Source of the DNA: Sporosarcina sp. FSL K6-2383
Lineage (GTDB): Bacteria > Bacillota > Bacilli > Bacillales_A > Planococcaceae
Direction of reading: 5' to 3'
Assembly: GCF_038618305.1 (NCBI RefSeq)
Contig: NZ_CP152017.1
Coordinates: forward strand, 2,829,501 to 2,893,500
Length of the DNA stretch: 64,000 nt
Shown here one piece after another: positions 17,444 to 25,713 of the stretch. Position 1 is the stretch's first letter; every line of letters starts with the position of its first letter. The notes beneath the pieces were generated by a model, which was not told where the DNA came from, searched no databases, and saw nothing but the letters and a program-made list of their open reading frames with translations. Position numbers and translations under genes: made by a program.

Positions 17444-19012
17444 TTAATAAAGTTCTCCTTCAACGTCGCCCATCAAATCGTAAAACCAATCTTCCACTCT
17501 TGGTGCTACTTCTAATTCTATAAAACTTTCAATCTGTTCTCTATTCATCTGACCGATGTTTACTGTATCAGCTGTTTCTTCCGGCATATCCACTTTTTTC
17601 ACGACTTTCCCCTGTTGTTTGAGTAGTAAATTGAACATATCTCCACCCAAGCCTTGTTCGCTAATCGTAAATTCATGGTTGGCTGTCATTGCATCACTGT
17701 CATGCGTTGCACTGCCCTTCCAAATAAGTGCTGGCTCGCTGTAACCATCTGTAAATTTGAATGTACGGGTAAATGTCCGTTTGTTATCTATCAGTTCCTC
17801 TTTCCCTTGGTAGGTAAACTTCAAATCCTCTACAGATATAGCAATCGAGTCATCTGCTTTTTGATCTTTCCATGATAGATTCCCTTTAATATTCACAGCA
17901 TTCTCGTCGCCAAAGGAATCTGTGAAAGCAAGCTTGTAATCCAATTGCTGGGCTGTTTTTTCTAATAATTGTGTACCTGTAACGTTAACTGTCACCACAT
18001 CAACTTCATTGGAACCAATTGCCAACGCAAAGTCCCTTTTCACAATATGATTGGCTTGGTGCCAAATAGTTGATTGAAGACCGTTTGGAATATGTAATGT
18101 GTCCACACCTTCAATAGCAGCATCAATACCTTTATCAAACTCTTCAACAACCATTGCTAGATCACTTGCAGATAGATCCCCTGCAAATGCAGAAACACCC
18201 AATTGATTTTTCACGATTTCTTTCAGTTTTTCATCTGTTTTTGCTTTTGCCAATAGATCTTTTAACAGTGTTTTCACTTGTTCTTCCTTAAGATCCATCG
18301 TTATTTTTTTCGCTTTCAACTTTTGATCTGCTACAAGTATTTCTTCTTTATCAGTCGTAAAGGCATCTTCTGGAAGCTCTTTTATAAAGAATTCAATATA
18401 CTCTTTTTCGATATATTCATTCACTTCTTCCATTGACGAAGAACTACTTTCAAATAACTGAGGTAAACCTAAATTTTCATTACCTTCAAAATTCTCATCA
18501 AACTCTCTCATTGTTTTCCCGAAATCCTTATCGTCAAATCGGATAAGCTCTTCCATAAATGGAAATTCTGCTACTAATTTTTCAGTCGTCGCAAAAATAG
18601 TGCCAAAATCAACAGATAGATTTCCAAGTTCTCCACTCAACGCTACTTCAATCTCTTTGTTCGTTGGATCGTATACTTGATTCATAGATAATGTAACGCT
18701 ATTGACGATACTTTGAATTTCCTGCATCGCATAGTCAACAGATGGATCATTCCACTCACCAGATAGATCAAACTTTGTTTCTACTGGTTTCTCTTGTTGA
18801 ACCTTCACCCAATTCACTTCATTTTTATAACGCTCTTCTGCTAGTGCATTCATTTGTTTATACGTCTCTACTTCAGCTAAAAAATACTGCACTTTTGCTG
18901 ACTTATTCAATAGGAAAAACGCCGACGCACTTCCGCCTACCACGACTAAAGCCGTAACAATTAGAACAATTAAAGTCTTAAACGACTTTTTCTTTACCAC
19001 AGTCTCTTCCAT
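17444..19012 (-). CDS. Membrane-anchored extracytoplasmic protein of unknown function
   Basis: A start at 19012 gives 522 residues: a short basic cytoplasmic head (EETVVKKKSF), one TM (TLIVLIVTALVVVGGSASAFFL), then about 485 acidic, Lys/Glu-rich extracytoplasmic residues. These include repeated beta-rich segments such as VDVVTVNVTGTQLLEKT and YKLAFTDSFGDENAVNIKGN. It resembles large Bacillales proteins of DUF6583 type, but I cannot confirm membership. GAGGGGGAAG upstream favours ATG at 19012 over GTG at 19030. There is no catalytic motif; it may bind wall polymer or lipid. Confidence 0.75.
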   Translation of the reverse strand: MEETVVKKKSFKTLIVLIVTALVVVGGSASAFFLLNKSAKVQYFLAEVETYKQMNALAEERYKNEVNWVKVQQEKPVETKFDLSGEWNDPSVDYAMQEIQSIVNSVTLSMNQVYDPTNKEIEVALSGELGNLSVDFGTIFATTEKLVAEFPFMEELIRFDDKDFGKTMREFDENFEGNENLGLPQLFESSSSSMEEVNEYIEKEYIEFFIKELPEDAFTTDKEEILVADQKLKAKKITMDLKEEQVKTLLKDLLAKAKTDEKLKEIVKNQLGVSAFAGDLSASDLAMVVEEFDKGIDAAIEGVDTLHIPNGLQSTIWHQANHIVKRDFALAIGSNEVDVVTVNVTGTQLLEKTAQQLDYKLAFTDSFGDENAVNIKGNLSWKDQKADDSIAISVEDLKFTYQGKEELIDNKRTFTRTFKFTDGYSEPALIWKGSATHDSDAMTANHEFTISEQGLGGDMFNLLLKQQGKVVKKVDMPEETADTVNIGQMNREQIESFIELEVAPRVEDWFYDLMGDVEGELY

Positions 19013-19310
19013 CAACTTCTTCCCCCTCACAATTCCATCGTGAAATGAGCCATAATCTCCCTCTATTCACATTTTTTCATATTATCATAAACAAAGCCTT
19101 TACTCAAAAGAAATTTGGAAGAATACACCCAAATCTACTAAATGATTAAAAATGACTATTACGTATATCCTACCAAAAGAACCACATAATAAGAACCCTC
19201 CACACTAATCGAGTGGGAGAGCCCAACATGCCATATATAAGATGACAAAGCCTTGTAAAAAATATAGTTTGCCAGGCACCCAACTAACCATATCCGTCAA
19301 ACCAACAAAA
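19013..19310. other. Intergenic region
   Basis: It holds the presumed promoter of the membrane-anchored protein on the minus strand. There is a weak imperfect hairpin at about 19197-19222 (CCTCCACACTAATCGAGTGGGAG). I see no gene. Confidence 0.5.
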
Positions 19311-19346
19311 AACGTCCACACAATAACTAACTTGTGTAGACGTTTT
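19311..19346 (-). terminator. Terminator of gdhA
   Basis: In minus sense AAACGTCTACACAA pairs with TTGTGTGGACGTTT and is followed by TTTTGTTGG, 18 nt after the gdhA stop. Confidence 0.85.
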
Positions 19347-19363
19347 AATTACATCAACATATC

Positions 19364-20746
19364 CTAACTAAGACCATGCGCGACCATAGCATCTGCAACT
19401 TTCAGAAAGCCTGCGATGTTGGCGCCCATCACTAGGTTACCAGGGTGACCAAAGCGATCTGCGGCATCTACGCAACTTGTATAAATATTCTTCATGACAA
19501 GATGAAGTTTTTCATCGACTTCTTCAGCTGTCCATGACAGACGCATACTGTTTTGTGACATTTCCATCGCTGAAACTGCCACACCACCTGCATTGGCAGC
19601 TTTTGCTGGACCGAATAATATACCATTCTCCTGGAACAACGCCATTGCCTCTAGTGTACAGGGCATATTGGCACCCTCACCAATCGCCTTCACCGAATTG
19701 GCTACTAGCATCCGTGCGGCAATCTCATCAATTTCATTTTGTGTTGCGCATGGAAGAGCAATATCACAAGGTATGGACCAAATTGCTGAACAATCGTCAT
19801 GATACTCCGCATGCAGATGTTCTTTAGTGTATTCAGAAATCCGCTTGTTCTCTACTTCTTTTAAACGTTTCACCGTATCCAAATCGATACCCTTTTTATC
19901 ATAAATATAACCTCCCGAATCACTACATGCCACAACTTTCGCACCTAATTGAATGGCCTTTTCCATTGCATAGATGGAGACATTCCCCGAGCCTGATACG
20001 ATAACCGTTTGCCCATCAAAACTCTCATTTTTCACCTTTAGCATTTCTTCTACAAAATAGACAGTTCCATATCCTGTGGCTTCTTTACGACCAAGACTTC
20101 CACCGTGATTCGGATCTTTCCCAGTGAAAACACCAGCCTCGTATCCGCCCTTCAAGCGGTTGTATTGCCCAAACATATACCCAATCTCTCTTTTGCCAAC
20201 ACCGATATCTCCTGCCGGAACGTCTCGATCAGGACCAATATACTTACTTAATTCTGTAATAAAACTTTGCGTGAAACGCATAATTTCACGATCCGATTTT
20301 CCTTTCGGATCAAAATCAGAGCCCCCTTTACCGGCCCCAATTGGTTGGCCAGTTAAGGCATTTTTAAAGATTTGTTCAAAGGCAAGAAACTTCATAATAC
20401 TACTATTTACGGAAGGATGGAAACGAATACCGCCTTTGTAAGGTCCTAGATCACTATTAAACTGAACTCGGAAACCACGGTTCACATGGACTTTTCCTTG
20501 ATCGTCTTCCCATGCGACACGAAATGTAATGATACGCTCCGGTTCTGTAATACGCTCAAGTATTCCATTCGTAATATACTCGGGATGCTGGGCAAAAACG
20601 GGGCGAAGGGAGTCGAAGATTTCTCTTGTCGCTTGCAGAAATTCCTTTTCATCTGGATTACGCTTCTTCACTAATTCATATACTTCATGAACGTAATCAT
20701 TAGCCCTTTTTTTATTATCTGTATGAATTGAATTCAATTTAGTCAT
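19364..20746 (-). CDS. gdhA: NADP-type glutamate dehydrogenase
   Basis: This 460-residue hexameric class glutamate dehydrogenase interconverts 2-oxoglutarate plus ammonia and glutamate. Motifs are LGPYKGGIRFHPSV (substrate Lys), GQPIGAGKGGSDFDPKG (catalytic Lys region), DVPAGDIGVGKREIGYMFGQY, the dinucleotide site VSGSGNVSIYAMEKA and GEGANMPCT. The length, and GSGNV in place of GFGNV, fit the 450-residue EC 1.4.1.4 branch. It differs from the shorter RocG/GudB catabolic enzymes. It is a single gene with its own terminator. Cofactor preference is inferred from family, not tested. Confidence 0.93.
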   Translation of the reverse strand: MTKLNSIHTDNKKRANDYVHEVYELVKKRNPDEKEFLQATREIFDSLRPVFAQHPEYITNGILERITEPERIITFRVAWEDDQGKVHVNRGFRVQFNSDLGPYKGGIRFHPSVNSSIMKFLAFEQIFKNALTGQPIGAGKGGSDFDPKGKSDREIMRFTQSFITELSKYIGPDRDVPAGDIGVGKREIGYMFGQYNRLKGGYEAGVFTGKDPNHGGSLGRKEATGYGTVYFVEEMLKVKNESFDGQTVIVSGSGNVSIYAMEKAIQLGAKVVACSDSGGYIYDKKGIDLDTVKRLKEVENKRISEYTKEHLHAEYHDDCSAIWSIPCDIALPCATQNEIDEIAARMLVANSVKAIGEGANMPCTLEAMALFQENGILFGPAKAANAGGVAVSAMEMSQNSMRLSWTAEEVDEKLHLVMKNIYTSCVDAADRFGHPGNLVMGANIAGFLKVADAMVAHGLS

Positions 20747-21055
20747 TCTCGCTCATCCCTTTCGTGAAATGCTATATATTAGTGGAGAATTTTAGTTAAT
20801 CTCCAATATTAATCGTATATTGATATTTCAAAAAAATCGAATTGTTTTTAAATATTATCTCTGAAAATAAGTAGAGATACAACATATTTTTATGGATAAT
20901 CAATAATTATACTATATTGTGTCCTAATTATGTATAAACAATTAAAAAAATATTTACTTTTCTTAGATCAAGGTTTATTATTTAAGTAATCAGACCATTA
21001 GGCCCTTAGGTCAATTGTTTGAAAATTGATTGCTAACAGAAAGAGGGAGAGTTTT
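20747..21055. other. Divergent promoter region of gdhA and the small membrane gene
   Basis: AT-rich. A short dyad (GGAGA/TCTCC, 20784-20804) lies in the gdhA leader. GACCATTAGGCCCTTAGGTC at about 20993-21012 is an imperfect dyad upstream of the small gene. No other coding sequence is seen. Confidence 0.45.
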
Positions 21056-21196
21056 ATGAAGATCAGCAAATTTTTTCGAGTATCTATAGGTGGGGTCGTC
21101 ATGCTACTCATGACCTTTGCTTTCTTACCTATCCTAGCATTGAATCCTGACATTGAATTCATTCAGAGCTTCATCAATTACATGAATAAAGAATAA
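21056..21196 (+). CDS. 46-residue single-pass membrane peptide
   Basis: ATG at 21056 follows AAGAGGGAGAG with ideal spacing. The product starts MKISKFFRVSIGGVVMLLMT, continues hydrophobic to about residue 29, then ends with an acidic and amphipathic tail (PDIEFIQSF...). A perfect terminator starts 10 nt after the stop. Ribosome site, TM segment and terminator together argue for a real gene. It sits divergently next to gdhA; I do not recognise a family. It could be a regulator of a membrane complex or a type I toxin-like peptide, but nothing further supports either. Confidence 0.7.
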   Translation: MKISKFFRVSIGGVVMLLMTFAFLPILALNPDIEFIQSFINYMNKE

Positions 21197-21206
21197 TAAA
21201 TGTAAA

Positions 21207-21245
21207 AATGAACCGCTTGTGTAACTCATAGCGGTTCATTTTTTA
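21207..21245 (+). terminator. Terminator of the 46-residue peptide gene
   Basis: AATGAACCGCT (21207-21217) pairs perfectly with AGCGGTTCATT (21230-21240), followed by TTTTT. Confidence 0.92.
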
Positions 21246-21342
21246 ATTTGATTCAGCAAAAGTCCTCCGCCCCTATAAGCGGCGAGATAAATGCGGACAA
21301 AACCCTTTAGCTGATGCTTCACTTTCAGTTCAAATACAGTTG

Positions 21343-21367
21343 CCCCAAAGCCTCCGGCGGATTTTTA
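21343..21367. repeat. Fragment D of the dispersed repeat at the 3' end of sleL
   Basis: AAAGCCTCCGGCGGATTTTT is the reverse complement of the AAAAATCCG...CCGGAGGCTTT block seen in copies B and F, with GTGACATC missing. It overlaps the sleL stop codon. Confidence 0.65.
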
Positions 21368-22651
21368 TGTGATTTTCCGTATCGTAAAATTATCTGTTAA
21401 CAACAGCCAGTTTTGTGGGAAGGCCAAGCCGAGTTTCCAATACATTATACCGCGTAAACTAAACTCCTTGACCAAATCGAATTTGGCTTGGATACTCCGT
21501 GCATCTTCAAACCATACTTCATGTTGTACACCTGAATCATCCATATAGTTGAAATGTGGAGCTTGTGCGACATAATCATAATCGATGTCTACCTCTTGGC
21601 TAACTGCAATTGCCAGCGCCTGTTGAGGGCTAAGCGCCCTGGCAGGTAATCCACCTTGGCTTGGATAAGGAGAGGACCAATCATAGCCATATAAATTTTG
21701 CCCTAAGAAAACTTTCTCGCTAGGAATTTGGCTGACAGCATACTCTACAACATTTCGCACAGGGCCAATGGGGCTAACAGCTTGCGGATCACTATACGTA
21801 TAACCCCATTCATATGTCATAATGGAGACAAAATCAACAATTTCTCCATGCGCTTTATAATCATGTGCTCCGTAAATCCCAGTTCGTATATCACTAGTCA
21901 TAGGAGCTAGTGCAGTCGAAAGTGTCAGCCCTGCTGGATGAAAACTGTCCCTTGCCCTTCGGAGAAAGCTATTATAGAGCTCACGATCTTCTGGGTGTAA
22001 AAGTTCAAAGTCAAAATGAATGTCTTTATAGCCGATTTCATCGGCAATTTGAATAAGATTGCTGAATAAGCGATCCTGGGCTGCTAGGTCCGTAAAGATT
22101 GCATGGGCCAAATCTGCATTAAATGCAAAATCCTCTAAATTACTTACAACCAGTGCATTTGCTGCCCCAGCGGATTGTGCAATATTCGGAATATCATCAA
22201 TCGACGGTACTTTTAAAGAACCATCACGCCTGACCTCATAACTAAACATTGCAAGATAAGTTAGTGAAGCGACTCGTTTTCTTACTTCATCAATCATTGA
22301 TTGTGCCACTGGAGTTCTTGGCTCGACATAAAGCAACGCCTCTGCCAATTTTTTCGGTCTTGGCGGGATGTAGAGTCGCTCCCCAACTTGTAGAATACTA
22401 GACGGAGAGATTCGATTAATCGTTGCCAACTCGTTGACGGTCAAACCATATAATTGAGCAATGAGATACAGCGATTGACCTGGCTGAACCCAGTGATAAC
22501 TGCCTGTAATCGGGATGACCAATGCTTGGCCAACTACAATTTGAGCAGGATTCGGAATTTCATTGGCTGTTGCAATCTCTTGATAGCTAATGCCATAAGC
22601 CTGAGCAATGCTATACAAACTTTGCCCTTTTTGAACTACATGAATTTGCAT
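21365..22651 (-). CDS. sleL: LysM/GH18 spore cortex-lytic N-acetylglucosaminidase (YaaH/SleL type)
   Basis: Two LysM domains (about residues 1-47 and 50-95; HVVQKGQSLYSIAQAYGIS and HWVQPGQSLYLIAQLYGLT) bind peptidoglycan. A GH18 barrel (about 105-425) follows, with the catalytic DxE-type strand HFDFELLHPEDRELY, IMTYEWGY and VFLGQNLYGYDW. There is no signal peptide, as in SleL/YaaH, which are packaged in the spore. The role inferred is cleavage of cortex fragments during germination. The start at 22651 (MQIHVVQKGQSL) is preferred over 22660. Repeat copy E is directly upstream. Confidence 0.88.
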   Translation of the reverse strand: MQIHVVQKGQSLYSIAQAYGISYQEIATANEIPNPAQIVVGQALVIPITGSYHWVQPGQSLYLIAQLYGLTVNELATINRISPSSILQVGERLYIPPRPKKLAEALLYVEPRTPVAQSMIDEVRKRVASLTYLAMFSYEVRRDGSLKVPSIDDIPNIAQSAGAANALVVSNLEDFAFNADLAHAIFTDLAAQDRLFSNLIQIADEIGYKDIHFDFELLHPEDRELYNSFLRRARDSFHPAGLTLSTALAPMTSDIRTGIYGAHDYKAHGEIVDFVSIMTYEWGYTYSDPQAVSPIGPVRNVVEYAVSQIPSEKVFLGQNLYGYDWSSPYPSQGGLPARALSPQQALAIAVSQEVDIDYDYVAQAPHFNYMDDSGVQHEVWFEDARSIQAKFDLVKEFSLRGIMYWKLGLAFPQNWLLLTDNFTIRKIT

Positions 22652-22672
22652 ATTTATCATCTACCTTTCAAT

Positions 22673-22734
22673 AATCAATTACGTCCAGAGGCTTATCTTT
22701 ATTCAACAAAGGGCTTCTACTGAATGAAGATAAA
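22673..22734. repeat. Copy E, internally deleted dispersed repeat upstream of sleL
   Basis: AATCAATTACGTCC joins directly to AGAGGCTTATCTTTATTCA and a matching CTGAATGAAGATAA arm. It keeps the outer conserved end and the terminal ATTCA hairpin but lacks the middle. In mRNA sense it is the sleL leader, about 20 nt before the start codon. Confidence 0.65.
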
Positions 22735-22790
22735 AACATTCTCTATCTAAGCCTATTTTTACACAGGGATAATTATGCATAATTTCTGAC

Positions 22791-22819
22791 GTATAAATTT
22801 CATTTCAACATCCATACTA
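22791..22819 (+). promoter_or_regulatory. Sporulation sigma (SigG/SigE-like) promoter of the coat gene
   Basis: GTATA (22791-22795), 17 nt, then CATACTA (22813-22819) fits the SigG-type pattern G-H-A-T-R/CATnHTA. The gene downstream encodes a CotF-family coat protein. Confidence 0.55.
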
Positions 22820-22856
22820 CTGACGAAAAAATAATTAATCTATAGGAGGATATGTA

Positions 22857-23492
22857 GTGACGCAAAATCCATTCGGTCAAACACATGAAAATATGCATAC
22901 CGGCCCTGTTTCACAGCAGATGAATCATGGTGGTCACGAGCTTTTTGATGTCCACGAGGCATTATCATGCACAGTCGCCGCACTCAACCAAGCTATATTA
23001 TTACGGCCATACGTCAAGGATCCCGAGTTATTGGACATATTGGACCGCCAATACCGCTTCACTTTGAACGAATATAATAGTACCGTTGAAGCCTTTAAAA
23101 CAGGTCAAGACCCCTCGCAGCCAACTGGGAGCTATAAGATGGAGGGTGGCAATGACTTCGTTTACGGCATGAAAGCATCGCAACCAACCAAGCCTATCCA
23201 ATCTGAGGCAGAACTATCAGACCAAATCATTTCGGGCTATTTACTTGGTTCCGCTAAAACTGGGGCAACATCCAAAACAACTGCTGCACTCGAAACGTGC
23301 AATCCCGTCGTCCGCCGCGTACTTGCCGACTCTATACCGAACTGTATAGAAATGGGCTACGAACTATCGATTTATCAAAATAAGCATCATTATTACCAAA
23401 TACCACAGCTCGCTCAACAAGATATGCAGCAATTGTTGAATTCGTTTGCTACTGCCGGACAACCAGCAATGCCCAATCATACGGTTCAATAA
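22857..23492 (+). CDS. CotF-family spore coat protein
   Basis: This 211-residue protein has a coat F domain (about 28-95 and 125-195). It includes FDVHEALSCTVAALNQAILLRPYVKDPELLDILDRQ (four-helix, ferritin-like) and ALETCNPVVRRVLADSIPNCIEMGYELS. The N- and C-termini are Gln/Asn/Pro-rich, as in outer coat proteins. GTG start with GGAGG 8-9 nt upstream. A sporulation-type promoter and its own terminator make it monocistronic. The exact coat layer is not inferable. Confidence 0.88.
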   Translation: MTQNPFGQTHENMHTGPVSQQMNHGGHELFDVHEALSCTVAALNQAILLRPYVKDPELLDILDRQYRFTLNEYNSTVEAFKTGQDPSQPTGSYKMEGGNDFVYGMKASQPTKPIQSEAELSDQIISGYLLGSAKTGATSKTTAALETCNPVVRRVLADSIPNCIEMGYELSIYQNKHHYYQIPQLAQQDMQQLLNSFATAGQPAMPNHTVQ

Positions 23493-23548
23493 TATATGAA
23501 GAAAAGGTGCTCACTTTTTTGAAAGTGAGCACCTTTTCTTCATATATT
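23493..23548. terminator. Bidirectional terminator between cotF-like and rluA-like genes
   Basis: Arms of about 25 bp (AATATATGAAGAAAAGGTGC and CTCAC against GTGAG and GCACCTTTTCTTCATATATT) form a near-perfect hairpin between convergent genes. Confidence 0.9.
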
Positions 23549-24456
23549 CATTTTGATTTTGCGTAAAACATCTTCGGTGCATCTGCTTCAAATCGCACAA
23601 GCTCTCCCGTTCGAGGGTGTGTCAATACTAGTCGCGTTGCATGAAGGCCCAGTCGTTTAATAGGATTGCCTGCTGCACCATATCGTTTATCGCCTACAAC
23701 AGGATGACCTAGATCTTCCATATGGACGCGGATTTGATTTTTTCGGCCCGTCTCAAGCTCCACCTCTACTAAAGAAAACTGTTTGTTCGATTGTAGCGTT
23801 TTGTAATGTGTCACGGCATGTTGTCCACCGTTGTCTGTCGGATTTGAATATACTTTAAACGTTTTACTTTCCTTCAGCCACGATGCAATCTTGCCTTCCT
23901 TTTTGCGCACAGTTCCTTCAACAAGTGCAATATAAATGCGCTCCTTCACTACTTTAGCCCAATTCGCCTGCAATGCTTCCTTCACTTCTTCACTTTTCGC
24001 AAACAGCATAACACCAGATGTATCCTTATCAAGTCGATGAACAATAAAAATTCGTTTATTTGGATTACCATTGCTGACATAATCCCGTACTTGACGATAC
24101 GCAGTCATTTCCGTTTCATTTTTCGAAGCAACGGATAGCAGACCTGCATCTTTATTGATGACAATAATGTCTTCATCTTCATGTAAAATACTGACACCCA
24201 CTAACGTTTCTCCTTTTAGAGCCGCTTGGTTCTTAAGAATCTCAACAGTCTGGCCAGGTTGAAGTGGATGATTATGCTGCTTCACCATTTTCCCATCCAC
24301 AGTCACTTGCCCACGTGTCAAGATAGATTTCACTGCATTCCGCCCACTCCCCCCCATCATTCCCAATAAAAAGGGGAGTAACTCCGCCGATTCTCGTACT
24401 GTGTAAACGGATGTATCTGCTTTTTTGTTCACTAAACTTTTACGATTTTTTTGCAT
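23548..24456 (-). CDS. RluA-family pseudouridine synthase
   Basis: This 302-residue RNA modification enzyme has an N-terminal S4-like domain (about 15-75, SGRNAVKSILTRGQVTVDGK). The catalytic core carries HRLDKDTSGVMLFAKS, where Asp is the universally conserved nucleophile, and GRKNQIRVHMEDLGHPVVGDKRYG. It belongs to the RluA/RluD branch that modifies 23S rRNA or tRNA uridines; the specific target is not readable. ATG at 24456 (MQKNRKSLVNKK) has GAGGAG 7 nt upstream, better than the ATG at 24471. Confidence 0.93.
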   Translation of the reverse strand: MQKNRKSLVNKKADTSVYTVRESAELLPFLLGMMGGSGRNAVKSILTRGQVTVDGKMVKQHNHPLQPGQTVEILKNQAALKGETLVGVSILHEDEDIIVINKDAGLLSVASKNETEMTAYRQVRDYVSNGNPNKRIFIVHRLDKDTSGVMLFAKSEEVKEALQANWAKVVKERIYIALVEGTVRKKEGKIASWLKESKTFKVYSNPTDNGGQHAVTHYKTLQSNKQFSLVEVELETGRKNQIRVHMEDLGHPVVGDKRYGAAGNPIKRLGLHATRLVLTHPRTGELVRFEADAPKMFYAKSK

Positions 24457-24585
24457 AGTAAAACTCCTCACTCTCTTCTCCTATTATCCTCAAATTGCCT
24501 ACACAATACAAACGCTGTATGATTAAATGAGGGAATTATTTATCTTAATAAGGAGAAATGCAGTTCAATGCCTCTTTATTAAGTT

Positions 24586-24623
24586 AAAGCCTCCGGACAC
24601 AATCACGCCAAGACGTGATTGAT
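24586..24623. repeat. Copy G of the dispersed repeat, inverted orientation
   Basis: In minus sense it contains ATCAATCACG-TCTTGG-CGTGATTG-TGTCCGGAGGCTTTA. The stem arms CAATCACG (24600-24607) and CGTGATTG (24614-24621) are perfect and differ from those of other copies at paired positions. The hairpin is about 28 nt upstream of the HAD gene, again with the AATCAAT end towards the start codon. Confidence 0.75.
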
Positions 24624-24648
24624 ATGATGCTAAGAAAAGGGGATTATT

Positions 24649-25308
24649 ATGCGAGTTGCCATATTCGATTTTGACGGAACACTTTATGCTGAGGAAACTT
24701 TCCAGCTATTAATGGACCATTTAAAACATCATCCGGTTCACCATCCTAAATTCAAAAAATTTTACCGAGCTATTCTTAAGCCCTATCTTGGGCACAAAAT
24801 AAAACTCGTTCCCGAAGCTAAAATGAAAGAACAATCCATGCAAATCTATTTAGATGCACTCGGACAACAGTCAAAGGAAGAACTAGATCATTATTTCGAA
24901 GAATTGGCTGATCAAGTACGTCAGGGCTTCAATCCAGATGTTCTGTCGCGATTACAACAACATATTGCAGACGACGTGCATGTAATGCTCGTCTCCGGTG
25001 CTTACACTCCCCTTCTACAATCCGTCACAAAGGGATTACAATTCGATACGATTATTGGTACAGACGTCCCTCTCAATGGACAAGATATCGATTATCAAGC
25101 ACCGATTCACCACGTTCATGGTGCCCGGAAAAATGAGAAAATTGAACAGGCTTTAGCAGGGAAAGATATCGATTGGCAAAATAGTTTTGCCTACGGCGAT
25201 AGTTTTTCCGATATCCCTGTTCTAGAGCTTGTTGGTCATCCTGTCGCTGTGCGACCAGAACCGCGCTTGAAGGTGATTGCTGAACAGCGTGAGTGGGAGA
25301 TTATCTGA
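24649..25308 (+). CDS. HAD-IB family phosphatase (SerB-like)
   Basis: This 219-residue cytosolic phosphatase has HAD motif I IFDFDGTLYAEE (nucleophile and general acid Asp), motif II MLVSGAY, a Lys in motif III (GARKNEKIEQA) and motif IV YGDSFSDIPVL. A helical cap lies at about 15-90. The closest families are phosphoserine phosphatase-like HAD-IB hydrolases. The substrate is unknown; the surroundings do not suggest serine synthesis. The start has AAGGGG 7-8 nt upstream, directly behind repeat copy G. Confidence 0.85.
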   Translation: MRVAIFDFDGTLYAEETFQLLMDHLKHHPVHHPKFKKFYRAILKPYLGHKIKLVPEAKMKEQSMQIYLDALGQQSKEELDHYFEELADQVRQGFNPDVLSRLQQHIADDVHVMLVSGAYTPLLQSVTKGLQFDTIIGTDVPLNGQDIDYQAPIHHVHGARKNEKIEQALAGKDIDWQNSFAYGDSFSDIPVLELVGHPVAVRPEPRLKVIAEQREWEII

Positions 25309-25362
25309 ATAACTAAGTCGTCGCGGCATAGTAGTACGACCCACTCATAATAATTCTCCAAA

Positions 25363-25403
25363 ATTCGATAGCGTATTCCTTTTCCAGAAATACGTTATCG
25401 AAT
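25363..25403. promoter_or_regulatory. Long hairpin in the gap between HAD and malic enzyme genes
   Basis: ATTCGATAGCGTATT (25363-25377) and AATACGTTATCGAAT (25389-25403) pair over 15 bp with one wobble. No T run follows, so its role as a terminator for the HAD gene is doubtful. It could be an operator or degenerate repeat. Confidence 0.5.
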
Positions 25404-25591
25404 AATAATTCCCCTCTAAAATTCATCACATTAGATTAAAACAGGCTAATAATGACTATATCTTTCATCACATATCCTCTTTTTCCATAAGTAGTATAAC
25501 TCCAAAAACACCAATAATGTAACACAAATCAAACAAATGATAAATTATTTTCCAAATTTTTATATTCACCGTAAATATTATAGCAAAGGGA

Positions 25592-25606
25592 ATGGAAGCG
25601 CTTTAC
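25592..25606 (+). promoter_or_regulatory. Candidate CcpA (cre) site upstream of malic enzyme
   Basis: ATGGAAGCGCTTTAC matches 13 of 15 positions of the relaxed cre consensus WTGNAANCGNWNNCW, with the palindromic core AAGCGCTT. It lies about 110 bp before a carbon-metabolism gene. Otherwise 25309-25713 holds only AT-rich promoter sequence. Confidence 0.4.
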
Positions 25607-25713
25607 TCAGATGAACTTTCTAATTCAACTAAATTTTCTGACTTGTGTTATTTTCGATTTCATGGTAAAAATTTATTACTCAATAAAATACTGTAGGGAA
25701 TGGGGGATGTTCA

